Source of the DNA: Darksidea phi
Lineage: Eukaryota; Ascomycota; Dothideomycetes; Pleosporales; Lentitheciaceae
Direction: 5' to 3'
Length of the DNA: 64,000 nucleotides
Assembly: GCA_030770425.1 (NCBI GenBank)
Contig: JASJFT010000013.1
Span: 186,001 to 250,000, forward strand
Shown piece by piece: positions 53,548 to 64,000 of the stretch; position 1 is the first letter of the stretch; every line of letters begins with the position of its first letter. The position numbers and the translations under genes were made by a program. A model generated the notes under the pieces. That model was not told the DNA's origin, did not search any database, and saw only the letters and a list, made by a program, of their open reading frames with translations.

Positions 53548-53998
53548 CCTCATTGAGCTTGAAATCAGACAAAACCACCTCAACGGAGCTGAAAAGTCAA
53601 TCAAGGAGATTCTGAACATGTACAACAAGCTTACTGGGCCAGACATTGACGACAAAGTTGGCCATGTGCGAGCATTAATTGCATGGGCGCGCATCTCCCA
53701 TGTTTGCGAAGCGGAAGAACGTTAGATGACCGCCTTACACCAAAACAAGGCTTACAATCCTAGCGAAGAGGAGGTTTTTACCTGCGCCGCGATCTATCTT
53801 TTCATTTCATCTGCACGACTCCAACCAGGAAGGGCCGAAGAGAGCAGGGTTTCTTTCAACCAGGCAATTGAGGTTGTCGCCAGGAAAAAGCCTCGGTTTT
53901 TGATTACCGATATCGGCACGTACTTATTTGATGCTGTTACCTCCGATCTGTGGTTGAGGGCGGGGTGGTCGTTGCCAAAAATAGCTAGCCCACTTTAA
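53540..53998 (+). pseudogene. TPR-like host gene fragment inside the inverted-repeat element
   Basis: One frame runs from the inner edge of the left repeat to 53998 and is broken only by TAG at 53723. It encodes alternating helices: NHLNGAEKSIKEILNMYNKL, HVRALIAWARISHVCEAEER, then (after the stop) FTCAAIYLFISSARLQPGRA and FLITDIGTYLFDAVTSDLWL. The pattern resembles tetratricopeptide-type repeats from a larger fungal protein, with neither start nor natural end. CAG or TGG to TAG would explain the stop. The family is not certain. Confidence 0.6.
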
Positions 53999-54270
53999 TA
54001 ATGTTCGAAGGACCAATACTATATGCTATCTGGTTTGGATTTGCACAGTGGGAGTCTCTTTATAAGGTCCGCACGAAATACAGTAGGAGTTTGTACACAG
54101 TAGAGGTGCTGTACCTCCACCTTATACACGATAATAGAGCATGGAACGCGCCACGCCCTCTCCATGAGGCTCAGAGCGTTGCGCCACGGCACGCGCCACG
54201 CCCTCTTTCATGAGGCTCGGGCCGTTGCCCTCGCGGTCATGCCGTGACGCCTCAGGCAATCACAGGCAAT

Positions 54271-54386
54271 GACTGCAACCGGTAACCTTCTTGCGTTTCA
54301 AGGCATTCGGGACGAGATGCCTTTTTATGTCACCTTTTTTCGTTATTCCGCGAGTTTGACGACGCGATAGCTGCTACTCATTCGAT
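54271..54386 (-). repeat. Right terminal inverted repeat
   Basis: Inverse partner of 53432-53547 and also the part best preserved in the 31 kb relic (31036-31148). Confidence 0.85.
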
Positions 54387-54712
54387 AAGTTAGTAATGAT
54401 GAGTTATCGTTAATTAGTTATTAGCTTTCATCCAATTCAGTACTCGATAGGCTCTAGTAGTTTAATCTTATACTAGAGGTAGATAGTTTATACTTATTCC
54501 TAGGGGGTATAATAGATACTATATAGTTTAAAGAGTAAATTTGAATTTTCGTACCTCTACACTTTTTAGATTTCTAGAATTTCTAAAACTAACAAATATA
54601 AGAAAGACTATAAAATACGAAAACTGTGTTTTAGTTCTACCCTTATTAAGAATAAGGATAAAACATAGTAGTTTGGCCCTATTAAGGATAAGATAATTGT
54701 TCTATAGTGGGT
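54387..54712. other. AT-rich degraded spacer
   Basis: TA-rich, low-CpA sequence between the element and the F-box-like pseudogene, probably a RIP-mutated repeat. It appears to replace the 5' end of that gene. Confidence 0.5.
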
Positions 54713-55945
54713 GTTATCAAGCTGTTCCGACAACTCACATTCCATTCAAGCAATACCAGCTTCAATCGCGTACTTGCTGCGGCAACACATCCTCGTATTC
54801 GAAAGAACGTCAAGACGCTCATCTGGGATACCAATGTAAGGGACTTTGGAGTCACATCGTTCGACGACTAGATAGAGTATATGACAGTGAGCCCCAGGCT
54901 GTTGCATCGCCCGAAAAGGATCGGCGAGCTAGTCGCAAAGCAGCCGGATATGCCTGTTGAAATGACCGCGGAGGGAGACGAATATAACGAAGAGGTCATC
55001 TCCGAGGTAAAACGGCAATGGATGGTCTACCTGCAGAATCGCTAGGAAGAGGACGAGATGTTGAAGGACTGCCTCGATTTCAGCACCTTGCAGCAAATAT
55101 TTGGTCAAATGAGCAACCTTCAGGAGATCAAAGTGGTGAACGGAGATTTCAGAGTCGAGGACGGCGAAATCAGCAAACGATGGGGCAGTTGCGGTCTGGC
55201 TAAGCTCCCAAGCCCTTTCGGTCACACCCTCCTCGCAAGGGGCGAAGGGCTCTTTTCCATAGACTTGCCGAGTGAGCCGCCCTCGCAATACCCTCTTGAG
55301 CGCAGCATACGCACGGCTGGCGACAAGTCGAAGGCTCTAACCGTCGACAACCTCTCCTGGATCTCGTTCGCAGATACCGGTCTTGCTGGTACCTTATTCA
55401 CACACTGTGTGAACCTCACATTCCTTAAAATTGTTTTCACTGCAGCTGTCGGCTGGGATGAGTGGAATTACAACGATTTTCGGCGAACTTGTCGTACTGC
55501 AATCAAGCAGAGCTTTCTCAAAAAATTCCTAAGAGGGCTCAGGAAACTTCAGAAACTTCATCTTGTCTTCCCACCTAGGCGTGATAGCTTCCGCTCCATC
55601 TCAAGCACTGCTGCCTGTCTCACCGATATTATACCTTCCATTAACAATGTCAAGACGCTGAACTCGATTCGCCTTTGCGATATGTATCCGGAGCCTGCAG
55701 GTTCATGGATTCGAATCTTTGGCACTCTAGGCCCTCAGCCGAGTCTCCAATCAGCAGAACTCAGCCGCGACTTGTGCGATAGCGTCAACACAAGCGCAGA
55801 CTGGCCAGTTCTAGGCACCGAAGATGGATGGAGCCTTGGACGAAACGGCTTGGATACCACTCTAGGAAGGTACCGCGACTCCCCTCTGAAGCATAATCTC
55901 AAGGAAGGTGTCCGCTTGGGCAAGATGGAGCCCATCGAGGAGTAG
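54713..55945 (+). pseudogene. F-box/LRR-type fungal protein, 5'-truncated, two in-frame stops
   Basis: A single frame from 54713 to the TAG at 55943 encodes LFRQLTFHSSNTSFNRVLAA and HPRIRKNVKTLIWDTNVRDF, as in fungal F-box-like proteins where a strand/helix pattern follows the F-box. It continues FSTLQQIFGQMSNLQEIKVV, NLTFLKIVFTAAVGWDEWNY and LRKLQKLHLVFPP. Stops occur at 54869 (TAG after FDD, where Trp fits) and 55043 (TAG after QNR, where Gln fits). Both are explained by CpA/TpG to TpA change. The N-terminal F-box is missing, lost into AT-rich sequence at 54387-54712. Downstream of 55058 an uninterrupted 295-codon frame starts with ATG, so a truncated product is conceivable. F-box proteins recruit substrates to SCF ubiquitin ligases. 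Confidence 0.68.
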
Positions 55946-55960
55946 GGGTCATAAATTAGC

Positions 55961-56203
55961 ATGCAAGTAAAGAGAGCGGAGAGCACTTCTGCCGAGATGG
56001 ACCTTTCAGTCGAGATTGAGGTATGTTTGAAGAATGAATTTGTACATACAAAGTGAAATCAGTATTTATTCCAGATTCATATGTCCTTCCCGGAACCATG
56101 CAATGCCAAACCAGTTCAGCATCCAGGACCAATTCGTCTAAAACTTCAATATGTATCAAATTGCGCTCCCATTTTAGCACTATTGTCTCCGTTCCACTCT
56201 TGA
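55961..56203 (+). CDS. Candidate tiny two-exon gene, 62 aa
   Basis: Exon 1 (55961-56020) encodes MQVKRAESTSAEMDLSVEIE and a 54 bp intron (GTATGT..TTTATTCCAG) joins in phase 0 to exon 2 (56075-56203), giving IHMSFPEPCNAKPVQHPGPI and RLKLQYVSNCAPILALLSPF. Splice signals are good, but length is short, other frames here are also open on both strands, and it lies 15 bp after the F-box pseudogene stop. It may be a truncated relic. Confidence 0.28.
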
Positions 56204-57269
56204 CATCCTTCATCTCCACCACACCTCTTCTTCAACGCCCTAGCCTAGAGCTAGCAACGCCAACGAAAAGCAAGCAATTCGCATCAATCCAAAGTAGTGC
56301 AGATATGGATGACACTGTGCTCTCTCCAGACGCCAACACAGTCTTTGTCTGAGGAAAGCTGAAAGTCAAAAATATAGTAACAGTGAATGATGGCTTATGC
56401 GCCACCGATCCGAGGTGTTACCCTGCGGAAGAACAGATACTACATCAGATCAAAGCCATATGGCAAAGAGAAGATGCGGAGGATATGAGAGCGCGAGGAA
56501 GCACAGGCTTATATAGTGGTGGTGCGGTTAGGCAGTAGCGTCACGTGAGCATGGTGCGGTTAGGCAGTAGCGTCACGTGAGGGTGGTGCCTGGTAGGATT
56601 TGAGGCTGTGTTGGGGGTAGCGTGGATGATTAGCGGCGAGCGTAGCCTCAGTGGCAAGATTGTTGGTCCCATTAGTCATACTTATTGGCCTGGGTTGCTT
56701 AAAATCGGTAGGCGCCTGGGAAGTAGCGTGTTTACTCCACCACTCTACATGTCAATTGGTACGCTTCTACGGCGCGTGATATGATTGCCTGGAGAACCTT
56801 GAGAATCTCCGTGGTAAAAGTGCTTTATATTTTCCTACTAGCGTCTTGAGTTCAGCCGGTGAAGACAAATCCGGGTATGAGCTTAGACTTCCAATACGTG
56901 ACCAATTTTACCTTGCTCACCTCCTTTTACTTCCCATTTGTATGACAAGCTCCCGCTTCTTTCCTATTTTAATCATAGTTGGCGTTGAAACAGTTGGTCT
57001 GCGTATCGATACCGAACTGTTAGCAGAGGGGCAAAACCTTCACTGCCAAGAATACCATAGGTATGCATCTGCATAAGTTGCAAAAGCATGAAAAAATCCC
57101 ACATCTAATAGGCGATAGATAATAGATCAAAAGTCAAAAACTCTTGTTCAAAATTCATGTACTAGCATCGAAAGGGAATCTTTTACAGTCCTCACCCTGT
57201 CCAAACCCCATTCTACGACCCCCTACAAGCAGCCTTCACCGACACATCTGTGACCTGTTCCACACCCGT
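56204..57269. other. Intergenic region with a 32 bp tandem duplication
   Basis: About 1.07 kb, no convincing gene. It contains the duplicated CACGTG-bearing unit at 56521-56581. Short open frames at 56846-57076 lack features. Confidence 0.4.
56521..56581 (+). repeat. 32 bp tandem duplication containing CACGTG
   Basis: GGTGCGGTTAGGCAGTAGCG plus TCACGTGAGCAT at 56521-56552 recurs at 56553-56581 (29 bp, identical). Each copy includes the E-box palindrome CACGTG within TCACGTGA. Confidence 0.9.
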
Positions 57270-57805
57270 CTAGTCTACCGGGGTGCACTGGATAGAGCGC
57301 ACACGGTCCTCAATTGCGTAATCCGGGTTCGAAAGATCAGGGATGTCCCCTAAAAAATTAGCTGAGCTCACTCATAAACATGGACATTGAGGGTGAAAGA
57401 GTGCTTACAGTTGAAGAACCACGTAGCATCACCCGTGCTGCTGGTCTGGCAATCCGTGTTCCTGCACACAATGCATTAGCTACACTCCCTTTCTAGACCC
57501 ACATCTCGCCCAGAGGCCCCATGAAGGTGCTAACTAGAGAGAAAGGTTCATACTTACGCAAACAAACGGCAGTTGAAGTGGCTCAGATCGCCATCCAGTC
57601 TGACCGAGCTAGCTTTCGCATTGATATTATCGGGAAGCGTAGGCGACACGCAGGTCTGCTCCGTGATCGTGAAGGACTTGGTGTAGGCCGTGCCTGAGTA
57701 ATTCTTGTCGGCGAAGAGGGTGATCGAGGCTGAGATGCGCTTTTCGAGGGCGGCGGGGGCAGCTACGCCAAGGGCGGTGAGGGAGAGGGTAATGAAGAAC
57801 TTCAT
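57270..57805 (-). CDS. Small secreted protein, beta/gamma-crystallin-like, 126 aa
   Basis: Three exons: 57805-57558, 57461-57409 and 57349-57270. Introns are 96 bp (GTAAGT..GTGTGCAG) and 59 bp (GTAAGC..TTTTTTAG). The start MKFFITLSLTALGVAAPAAL is a clear signal peptide, followed by EKR, a possible Kex2 site. The mature part has four cysteines (TEQTC, HFNC, NTDC, SIQC). Its pattern, ITLFADKNYSGTAYTKSFTI..SSVRLDGDLSHFNCRLFANT, matches beta/gamma-crystallin-like small secreted fungal proteins. A TATAAAG lies 106 bp upstream. It sits beside a large RIP-mutated block. Effector or antimicrobial roles are common for such genes, but none is shown here. Confidence 0.82.
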
Positions 57806-58250
57806 TTTGAGGGCTGGCTTGTGTTGGGAGTTGGATGGTTGGATGGCGGAGGTGGTTGTAATTGAAGTGTTGAGGTTATGGCGATGGCTAAGAGTGAGGT
57901 GGACGGTGCTCTTTATACTTCTGCGTAGTTGGATGGCATATGTTCTTACAAACCGCTTATCTCCTTTGTATAAAGCCTTCTCCCCAGTCGTCACGCTACC
58001 CTACGTCTACATCACAGCCCTCAGCTACAAGAACCCCTTCTTTCAGAAACATGTTTCTTACCCGGTCATCCTTTTATCACACCATTCGACTCGCCCATTC
58101 CTTTCATTAACCAATATGCCAGCACATATGCTCCATTCAAGTGTCCCACATGCAAGTTTCACCGAACACCAATTTTTCTGGATTTTCAGATTGGTAATTT
58201 TTATCATTTTTCCATCTAATCCTAGTTGAAACGGGCCTGAATTTTCGAAT
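57806..58250. other. Promoter side of the small secreted protein gene
   Basis: About 445 bp of ordinary composition up to the sharp change into the AT-rich block. Contains the TATA-like element below; no frame of interest. Confidence 0.4.
57911..57917 (-). promoter_or_regulatory. TATA box candidate of the small secreted protein gene
   Basis: TATAAAG on the minus strand, 106 bp upstream of the ATG at 57805, in otherwise GC-balanced sequence. Confidence 0.5.
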
Positions 58251-61200
58251 TCTAGCCTTTATCCGCCCTCTACTTATCGCGCTGTTGCGCTATAATGTAA
58301 ATAGTAGAAACTATAGAGTCTATAGTAGTATCCGGGGCGACCCCCCCTAACGGCTAGTAGCTATCCTTCCTCTTAGAGGGTGGTATAGGGCCAGCGGGGC
58401 TTAAGTCTATTAGATAGAATAATATTCGTACCTCTAAAAGGTACTACGCGATAGATATTCGCGTACTAGTACGCCTTTAACTCGGTAGTAGTACGAATAC
58501 CTAGGATAAGATTAGAGTAGTAACTAATACCATCTCTAGCGTAATTATCCCCTATCTCGCTACTATTAGGTACGCTACTTAAAGGTATAAGGTTATTACT
58601 ATAGCTATTAAATAGCCTATAGTTTATAATAATAGACTATAGGGATTTAACTAAGTAAATAGCTAGAGTATATATATACGTACGTACGAAATAGAAATAA
58701 TAAAATAATTTAATTTTAACGATAATTTATAGTTTTTTAAGAAACTTTAGATAGAAGTCCCTTTTATCTAAAAGAATCGTGCGAAGCTCCGTACGTAGTA
58801 AATTACTAAGGAGGTAATCTATACGTATAAATCCCGCGCGACCGTATATAATTAAATATATAAGATTAGTACTAGAACTTAGTAAATAAATATTAGTAAC
58901 TTTTTCTTTTCTAGTACTAATATTCTATCTAAACTTTCTATACGAATATTAATCTTATATTTCCCTTCTTATATTCGTATAAAACTAATTACTAATCTTA
59001 ATTACTAATATTATACCTATTAGTAATAGATATTAACCCCCTATTAGTACGATTAAACTACTAGTAAATAAGGTATAGCCTTAGTTAGATCTAATCGTTA
59101 GGTACCTACTAATTCGTTCGTTAGTAGGGCTATATAAATAGGGTTAGTATAGCTTTTCTTTATACGAAGAAGAAATCTATTTATACTATATTATATAATA
59201 TTATATAATAGAATTCTAATTACTACTTTAACTAATCGTAGAATAGTAGGCGTTTATCTATAGATTAGAATTAAATAATTAAGTATTTATATAAGGGGCG
59301 GTAAGAATAGTTTTATAATACCCCTTTTTATATAGAAAGAAAGTAAAAGTAGAATTAAATTATACGAAAGAAGAGTAGTTTATAGATTATATTTCTATTT
59401 ATAATAAGTAAATAGCTCGAGGAATTAAGTAAATAGATCGAGGATAGCGAATAAATAGATCGAGGGTAGTAAGTAAACGGATTAAAATAGGTAGTAGATA
59501 TAAATAAGAGGCTAATCTCTTTCTTTATAACTTTTCTTTCTTAAATCTAAATCTTACTATCCTCTATATAATTTATTCTTTTTAGTTTAGCTTCTCTTTC
59601 TTTTCGTATAAATACTAATCCCTAGTAGAACTTTAAAAATCTTAAATTTCGAAACCTCTTTATACGAAATAGTCCTTATTCTCGCTTAGACTACTAACGT
59701 TACTAGTATAACTACTAGCGCTTCTAGTATTTCTTTTTAAGATCTTATCGTATATACTATACCAACTTACCTCTCTATCTTTCTACCTACTAGGTAGCTA
59801 AATAGTAGAGCCTTCGTATAAGACCTTTATATTAATATAAATATCTTCCCTCTTTTTCGTATAAAGGGTTTTAATATTTCTTAGAATAAAGAGAGGGCTA
59901 TAACGATAATAGTCTTATATAATATTAAGTTACGAGTAGTCCTAAATATAAATATTTAGAAGTTTATTATAAAAATTATATAAAGAAAGGGGTACTTTCG
60001 TATAGTACTTATTTAAAGTTATAGTATAACTCCTACTACTTCTTACTAGAAGCGTTATAATCGTATAATAAGGGGCTCTAAGCCCTTTATTAAATACTAT
60101 ATAGTACCTAGCTTCTAGGGTAATATCTACGCTTTATATATATAGTAGTTATATAGAATTTAGTATAACTACTACGACTAATAGGTATAAGTATTAGGAA
60201 GAGAGGAGGGGAAATAGAGGGAGTAGAGGGTAGAAAAAAGAATAAAGAGAAGGGGGGTTTTCTTTATTTTTTCTTTATTTTTCTTTTATAATTAACTAAG
60301 ATAGATAGAAAAAGTTTATATTTTATAAGAATAATTATACTTCGTATAAACTATAGTAATAAAAGAAAGATAAAAGAAAAAAAAATAAATAGCTAAGTAT
60401 ATAACTTAGTTTTATATAGGACTAATTATATTCGTATATTAGTTAAGCTAATTAATAGATACTTTAATACTAACTATAAGCTTATTCGTACGAATAAGCT
60501 ATACTAGTAATATATTAGCTATCTTCTTTATAAAGGTATCTACTAGATTATCTTTACTATTAATCTATTAAATTTTATTAATCTTATATTTCTTATACGA
60601 TTTATAAAGGGATATAATATTAATTATAAATCTCTTCTTATTTATTATATCTAGCTTAATAAGATAATCGTATAGCGATTTTAAATTAGTATAGATTACT
60701 ACTAGAATTACTAGAAGATCGAGATTATATATAATCTAGTATAGGGTTATACTTAACGCGATAACGTAATCGAATCTACTAACTATACTATATAACTTAC
60801 TAGCTAGTATACTATATATAACTTACTTATACTTAATAGAATTCTAATATATAATATTACTATATAGTTAGAATTTATTACTATTATCTATACGAGCTTT
60901 ATTAGTTAGTATAATTAAAAATCTAAGTTATAAACTTAAATCCTTATTATTCATAAATAAGCTATTAGTAAAGATAAATAGCTTCGTACGACTTAGATTA
61001 ATTAGTATATATATTAGTCTAAGATCTATATTATCTATTTACTACTTAATTTATATATTAAGTACTTTAATATCTTCGGGTAATAGTTCTATAGTTTATA
61101 TAGCGATTAATATATTAAAAACTACTTTAGATTAATATACTAAAGTAATATAGGTACTTTATACGTACTACTTAATATACTACTAGATAGTATCCTATAC

Positions 61201-64000
61201 TATTAAATTAATTATACGAAGAAGTTTAGCTTATCCTCTCTAAAGTAGAATAATATTTCTATTATCTTTGTACGTAACCTTACTATTATTAAACTCTAGT
61301 AGTTAATCCTTTACTAGAATAGTCTTTAGTTTCGTACGAAGATTAGTAAAATATAGTATCTTCTTCTTCTTCTATAAGAACTAGGGTATAACGGTACTAA
61401 GAATATTATCTATTTATATTCTTATAATTTTAAAGATATCTTTACCTTTATATATAACTAGTAAGTATAGATCGTATAATAAAACCTATATTTCTAGCTT
61501 TTCTTTATAGTAGTTATAGTATATTTTAAACTAGTATAGTCCTAATTCTACTATATTATATAGAGACTTTACTACTCTTAGAATCGAGTATAGAGAAAAA
61601 AAGTATTAGATATTCTTAAGTAGCCTAGTATATAGCGTATAAAGAAGTTTATTAGTTAATTATATATAGACTTAGGTAATATTCCTAAGCTTATACTATA
61701 TACTATACGACGCTATTAATACTACTCCGATAGCTAGAATTAGTTATTAGCTTATCTTCTAAATAGTTAGAGATTAAGTAAAGATAGTCTTTTTTTCCTC
61801 GTTCGAATATTCTATAAATACTAGCTAGGACTTTTTATATAGCTATATATTCTTTCCTTTAACCTCTTATATAAGATAAAGGTTAAAGATTTAATTAGAA
61901 TACTTAGTAGAATCGAACTACTTAATCTAGAAGATTCTATTACTAATAAGTATATTTACCTTCGTATAATTTAATTCTTTAAAGGGTTCCCTAGGTATAT
62001 TAATAATACTATCTATATAAAGTTTAACTACTAGTTCGTAGTTATCTTTTTCCTTTTAGATTAGAAAAGTATTTATAATTAGTACGGAATTTCTTTAAGA
62101 TCTCCCTCTACTTTATTTCTTTAATTCTTTAACTCGTACGGGAGGAGGTTCTTTTTTTCTTAGTCTTCTATACTTTCTTATATATAGTTATTTAACTTAG
62201 ACTAGAGTAGATTTATTAGAATTAGTATCTTTACTTAATTAGTCGTTAGTTTTATACGAAGAAGTCTATTTACAATAGTATTCCTTAACTTATATATATT
62301 ATATAGTAAGTAGTCTATTATTTAGATAGATAGTAATATCTTTATCTTTAATTCCTATAATTTCGTATAGGCCTATCTAACCTTTCTTTTCTCTCTATAT
62401 TATAACTTCTATCTTAAGAGAAAGGTTAAGAATATTATATAATAATCTATTCCTTATATTTAGTACGTAGTTAATATCTAGTTTTATATATTCTACTCGA
62501 ATTATTTTAATAACCTTTTATACGATATTAGCGTATTTAATAATATTTAGGAATAAAGAAGAATCTATATTAACTCGAGGATATATACTAAAGACGAGTA
62601 GTATAGATATAATATTATTTAGGTCTACTATATCGTTTAAAGCTTTAACTACTATCTAGAGAAGTAATTTATTTAATATATAATTATTAAATTTAGCTTT
62701 AAGAATATTAAATATACGTTTTAAGAATACGTATATATATTTTATCTTACTAATAGCCTAGTATACTTTAATAGATATCTATTAATATTCTACTCTAATA
62801 ATCTTCGTACGAGCTCTAAATTCTTTTAAAGTAAAATTTATACTTAGATTATATATAATATAGTCTAGTAGTTCTTAGTATATATTAATCTAATATATAT
62901 AGAGTATATTCTAAGTATCTTGTACGAAGAGTAATTTTAGAAATATAGTAGCTTAGAAGAAGATATTAGTATTAATTATATATAGGATATTCTTTCTACT
63001 AATCTATACGACGTTAATAATTATCTTATAATTAAAATAGATATTATTCTTAATTAAAAACTTAAATCTCTTTAGTATAGATCCGTACGATTAGTAGAAG
63101 TAATAGAATTTCGTAATCTATTCTAGTACTAATAGGTTTACTTCGTAGCTAGTATTTATAAGTAGATTATATAATCGTTTTATATAAGGGTAGTTAAAAC
63201 GACGATATAGCTAACGTAGCTCTAATTCTATAAAGAACGACGTTACGTCTACTAGACTAATATTAAAGAATAGATAACCCTATTTACGTATAATAGGAAT
63301 AGTTATTTTATTCTTTTATATAATATAATTAAGAACGTTATTAAAGTAGACCCCTAGTTAGTCGATATCTACTAGTAATAGTAGGAAGAATATTAGGGTA
63401 TTTAAGATATAGTAGATAACTATTCTAATCGAATTCTTAATCTATACGGTTTCTAAAGATATTACTAAATTCTATCTACTAAAGCTAATAGTTATATTAT
63501 AAGGTATTTAGTTAACTTTTATATAGGGGTTCTCGCGTATATATATCTTAAGTTATACTTTTCTAATAGTCGATATTTATACGGCGCTAGTATTCTATAG
63601 TTCTCCTTAGTATACTATACGATAATAGTCTTTAAGAAAGAATTAATTAGCTTAAGATTAATAGTCTTTATTAATTTTATAAATATCTTCGCTAGTTATA
63701 TAATAAAGATATACTACTAATATAAGATAGTTAAGTATATATTTACTCTTCTTAATATCTTTTTTAAATCTATTACTATTATCTTCGTATATAGTATTAA
63801 TATCTACGTTATTATTAGAAAGTTCTTTAAAGTCTATAATATAGATAGCTATCTTATTATATAAGGGCGCTTAGTAGTATATATTTTTAAAGAATATAAT
63901 ATACTATATTCTAGCTCTAGAATAATCTATATAATTATAATTTAATAACTAGTAACCTTCTTTATAATAAATAAAGTATCTTTTTCTTCTTAGTCTAGTA
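58251..64000. mobile_element. RIP-degraded repeat block (AT-dominated), includes Ty1/Copia relic
   Basis: From ~58250 to the window end nearly every line is TA-rich. CpA and TpG steps are almost absent while CpG (as in TACG, TCGTA) survives, the signature of RIP. No open frame of 60 codons exists on either strand. A Copia-type relic reads leftwards inside it (see 60517-61440). Other elements may be nested, and the block continues beyond the window. Three ~22 bp direct units (GTAAATAGATCGAGG type) lie at about 59407-59471. Confidence 0.88.
60517..61440 (-). pseudogene. Ty1/Copia reverse transcriptase/RNase H relic
   Basis: Translating the minus strand in one frame gives an RT-like motif (xVDDxL, here I-D-N-I-L) around 61400-61430. 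Further on come an RNase H start (RTKLFIFTNSLFMNNKDLSL), VIYSILASKLYSIVSRFDYV, IYTNLKSLYDYLIKLDIINK and the terminal NSKDNLVDTFIKK. These correspond to the Copia signatures VDD, F.DASFANNKD, LASELYAM..GFD, TDSKSLYD and (D/N)..(N)PADA.TK. Stops fall where Gln or Trp is expected, as C-to-T/G-to-A changes would produce. No indel is needed across ~530 bp. Upstream domains (integrase, gag) were not identified but should lie toward 64000. Confidence 0.82.

Larger units (their letters stand above)
53432..54386. mobile_element. Non-autonomous element with ~116 bp terminal inverted repeats and captured gene fragment
   Basis: Left arm 53432-53547 and right arm 54271-54386 are reverse complements with roughly 13 mismatches, starting ATCGAATGAGTAGCAGC and ending GGTTGCAGTC. 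Between them lie a TPR-like gene fragment (53540-53998) and a pair of ~40 bp direct units (CGCGCCACGCCCTCT..) at about 54148-54228. No transposase frame is present, so it would depend on another element for movement. No clear target-site duplication was found at the ends chosen, so the boundaries may be a few bases off. A RIP-mutated relative of its right part is at 30902-31148 and a 32 bp piece is at 40615. Confidence 0.72.

Noticed and set aside
57282..57350. tRNA-like string with GGTTCGAA and GGGG..CCCC ends
   Set aside because: T-stem bases do not pair, no Pol III terminator follows, and the minus strand is the last exon of the secreted protein in perfect frame.
58251..64000. Centromere or CRISPR-like array
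   Set aside because: Sequence is RIP-mutated transposon with readable Copia motifs; no regular spacer-repeat pattern and no evidence for a centromere.

Overview
This window is nuclear DNA of a filamentous ascomycete. Genes are dense and carry short introns (44-118 bp, GT..AG, CTNAC-like branch sites). The families present (HET, DUF7580, GT90, Zn2Cys6, DUF1996) are fungal, and AT-rich blocks carry the C-to-T (CpA to TpA) signature of repeat-induced point mutation (RIP). The gene set suits a Dothideomycete, probably Pleosporales; that is an inference without database support.

Layout. 1-9.7 kb is conserved and orderly: the 5' part of splicing factor Prp18, divergent SAP18, a long LCAT-like alpha/beta hydrolase, and a membrane GT90 glycosyltransferase. 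11-31 kb is accessory: a HET-domain gene; a frameshifted fungal transcription-factor remnant interrupted by an AAGAAC repeat and an assembly gap; a T5orf172 (GIY-YIG) protein; two unrecognised genes; a mariner-like transposase relic; and a divergent pair, DUF7580 and C2H2-ankyrin, whose ankyrin array ends at a premature stop beside an AT-rich relic. 31.7-34.4 kb holds a seven-exon low-complexity gene that I reassembled from separate reading frames. 36-52.5 kb returns to ordinary genes: an ACS-family MFS transporter, mitochondrial succinyl-CoA:3-ketoacid CoA-transferase, a Zn2Cys6 regulator, a small two-exon gene, a secreted DUF1996 protein and a 1,042-residue protein with a cysteine cluster.

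From 53.4 kb the window becomes repeat-dominated. A ~955 bp unit with ~116 bp terminal inverted repeats carries a broken TPR-like gene fragment. It is followed by an F-box-like pseudogene with two RIP-type stops, a small secreted protein gene, and a 5.7 kb RIP-degraded block to the window end. In that block a minus-strand Ty1/Copia reverse transcriptase/RNase H relic can still be read in one frame.

Functional links are few. The MFS transporter and CoA-transferase are adjacent and could share carboxylate metabolism. The HET, DUF7580 and C2H2-ankyrin genes are of the kind seen in fungal non-self recognition. The secreted protein beside the RIP block resembles effector-type genes in repeat-rich compartments. 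Exon joins were deduced by reading frames and splice consensus only; no transcript data were available.
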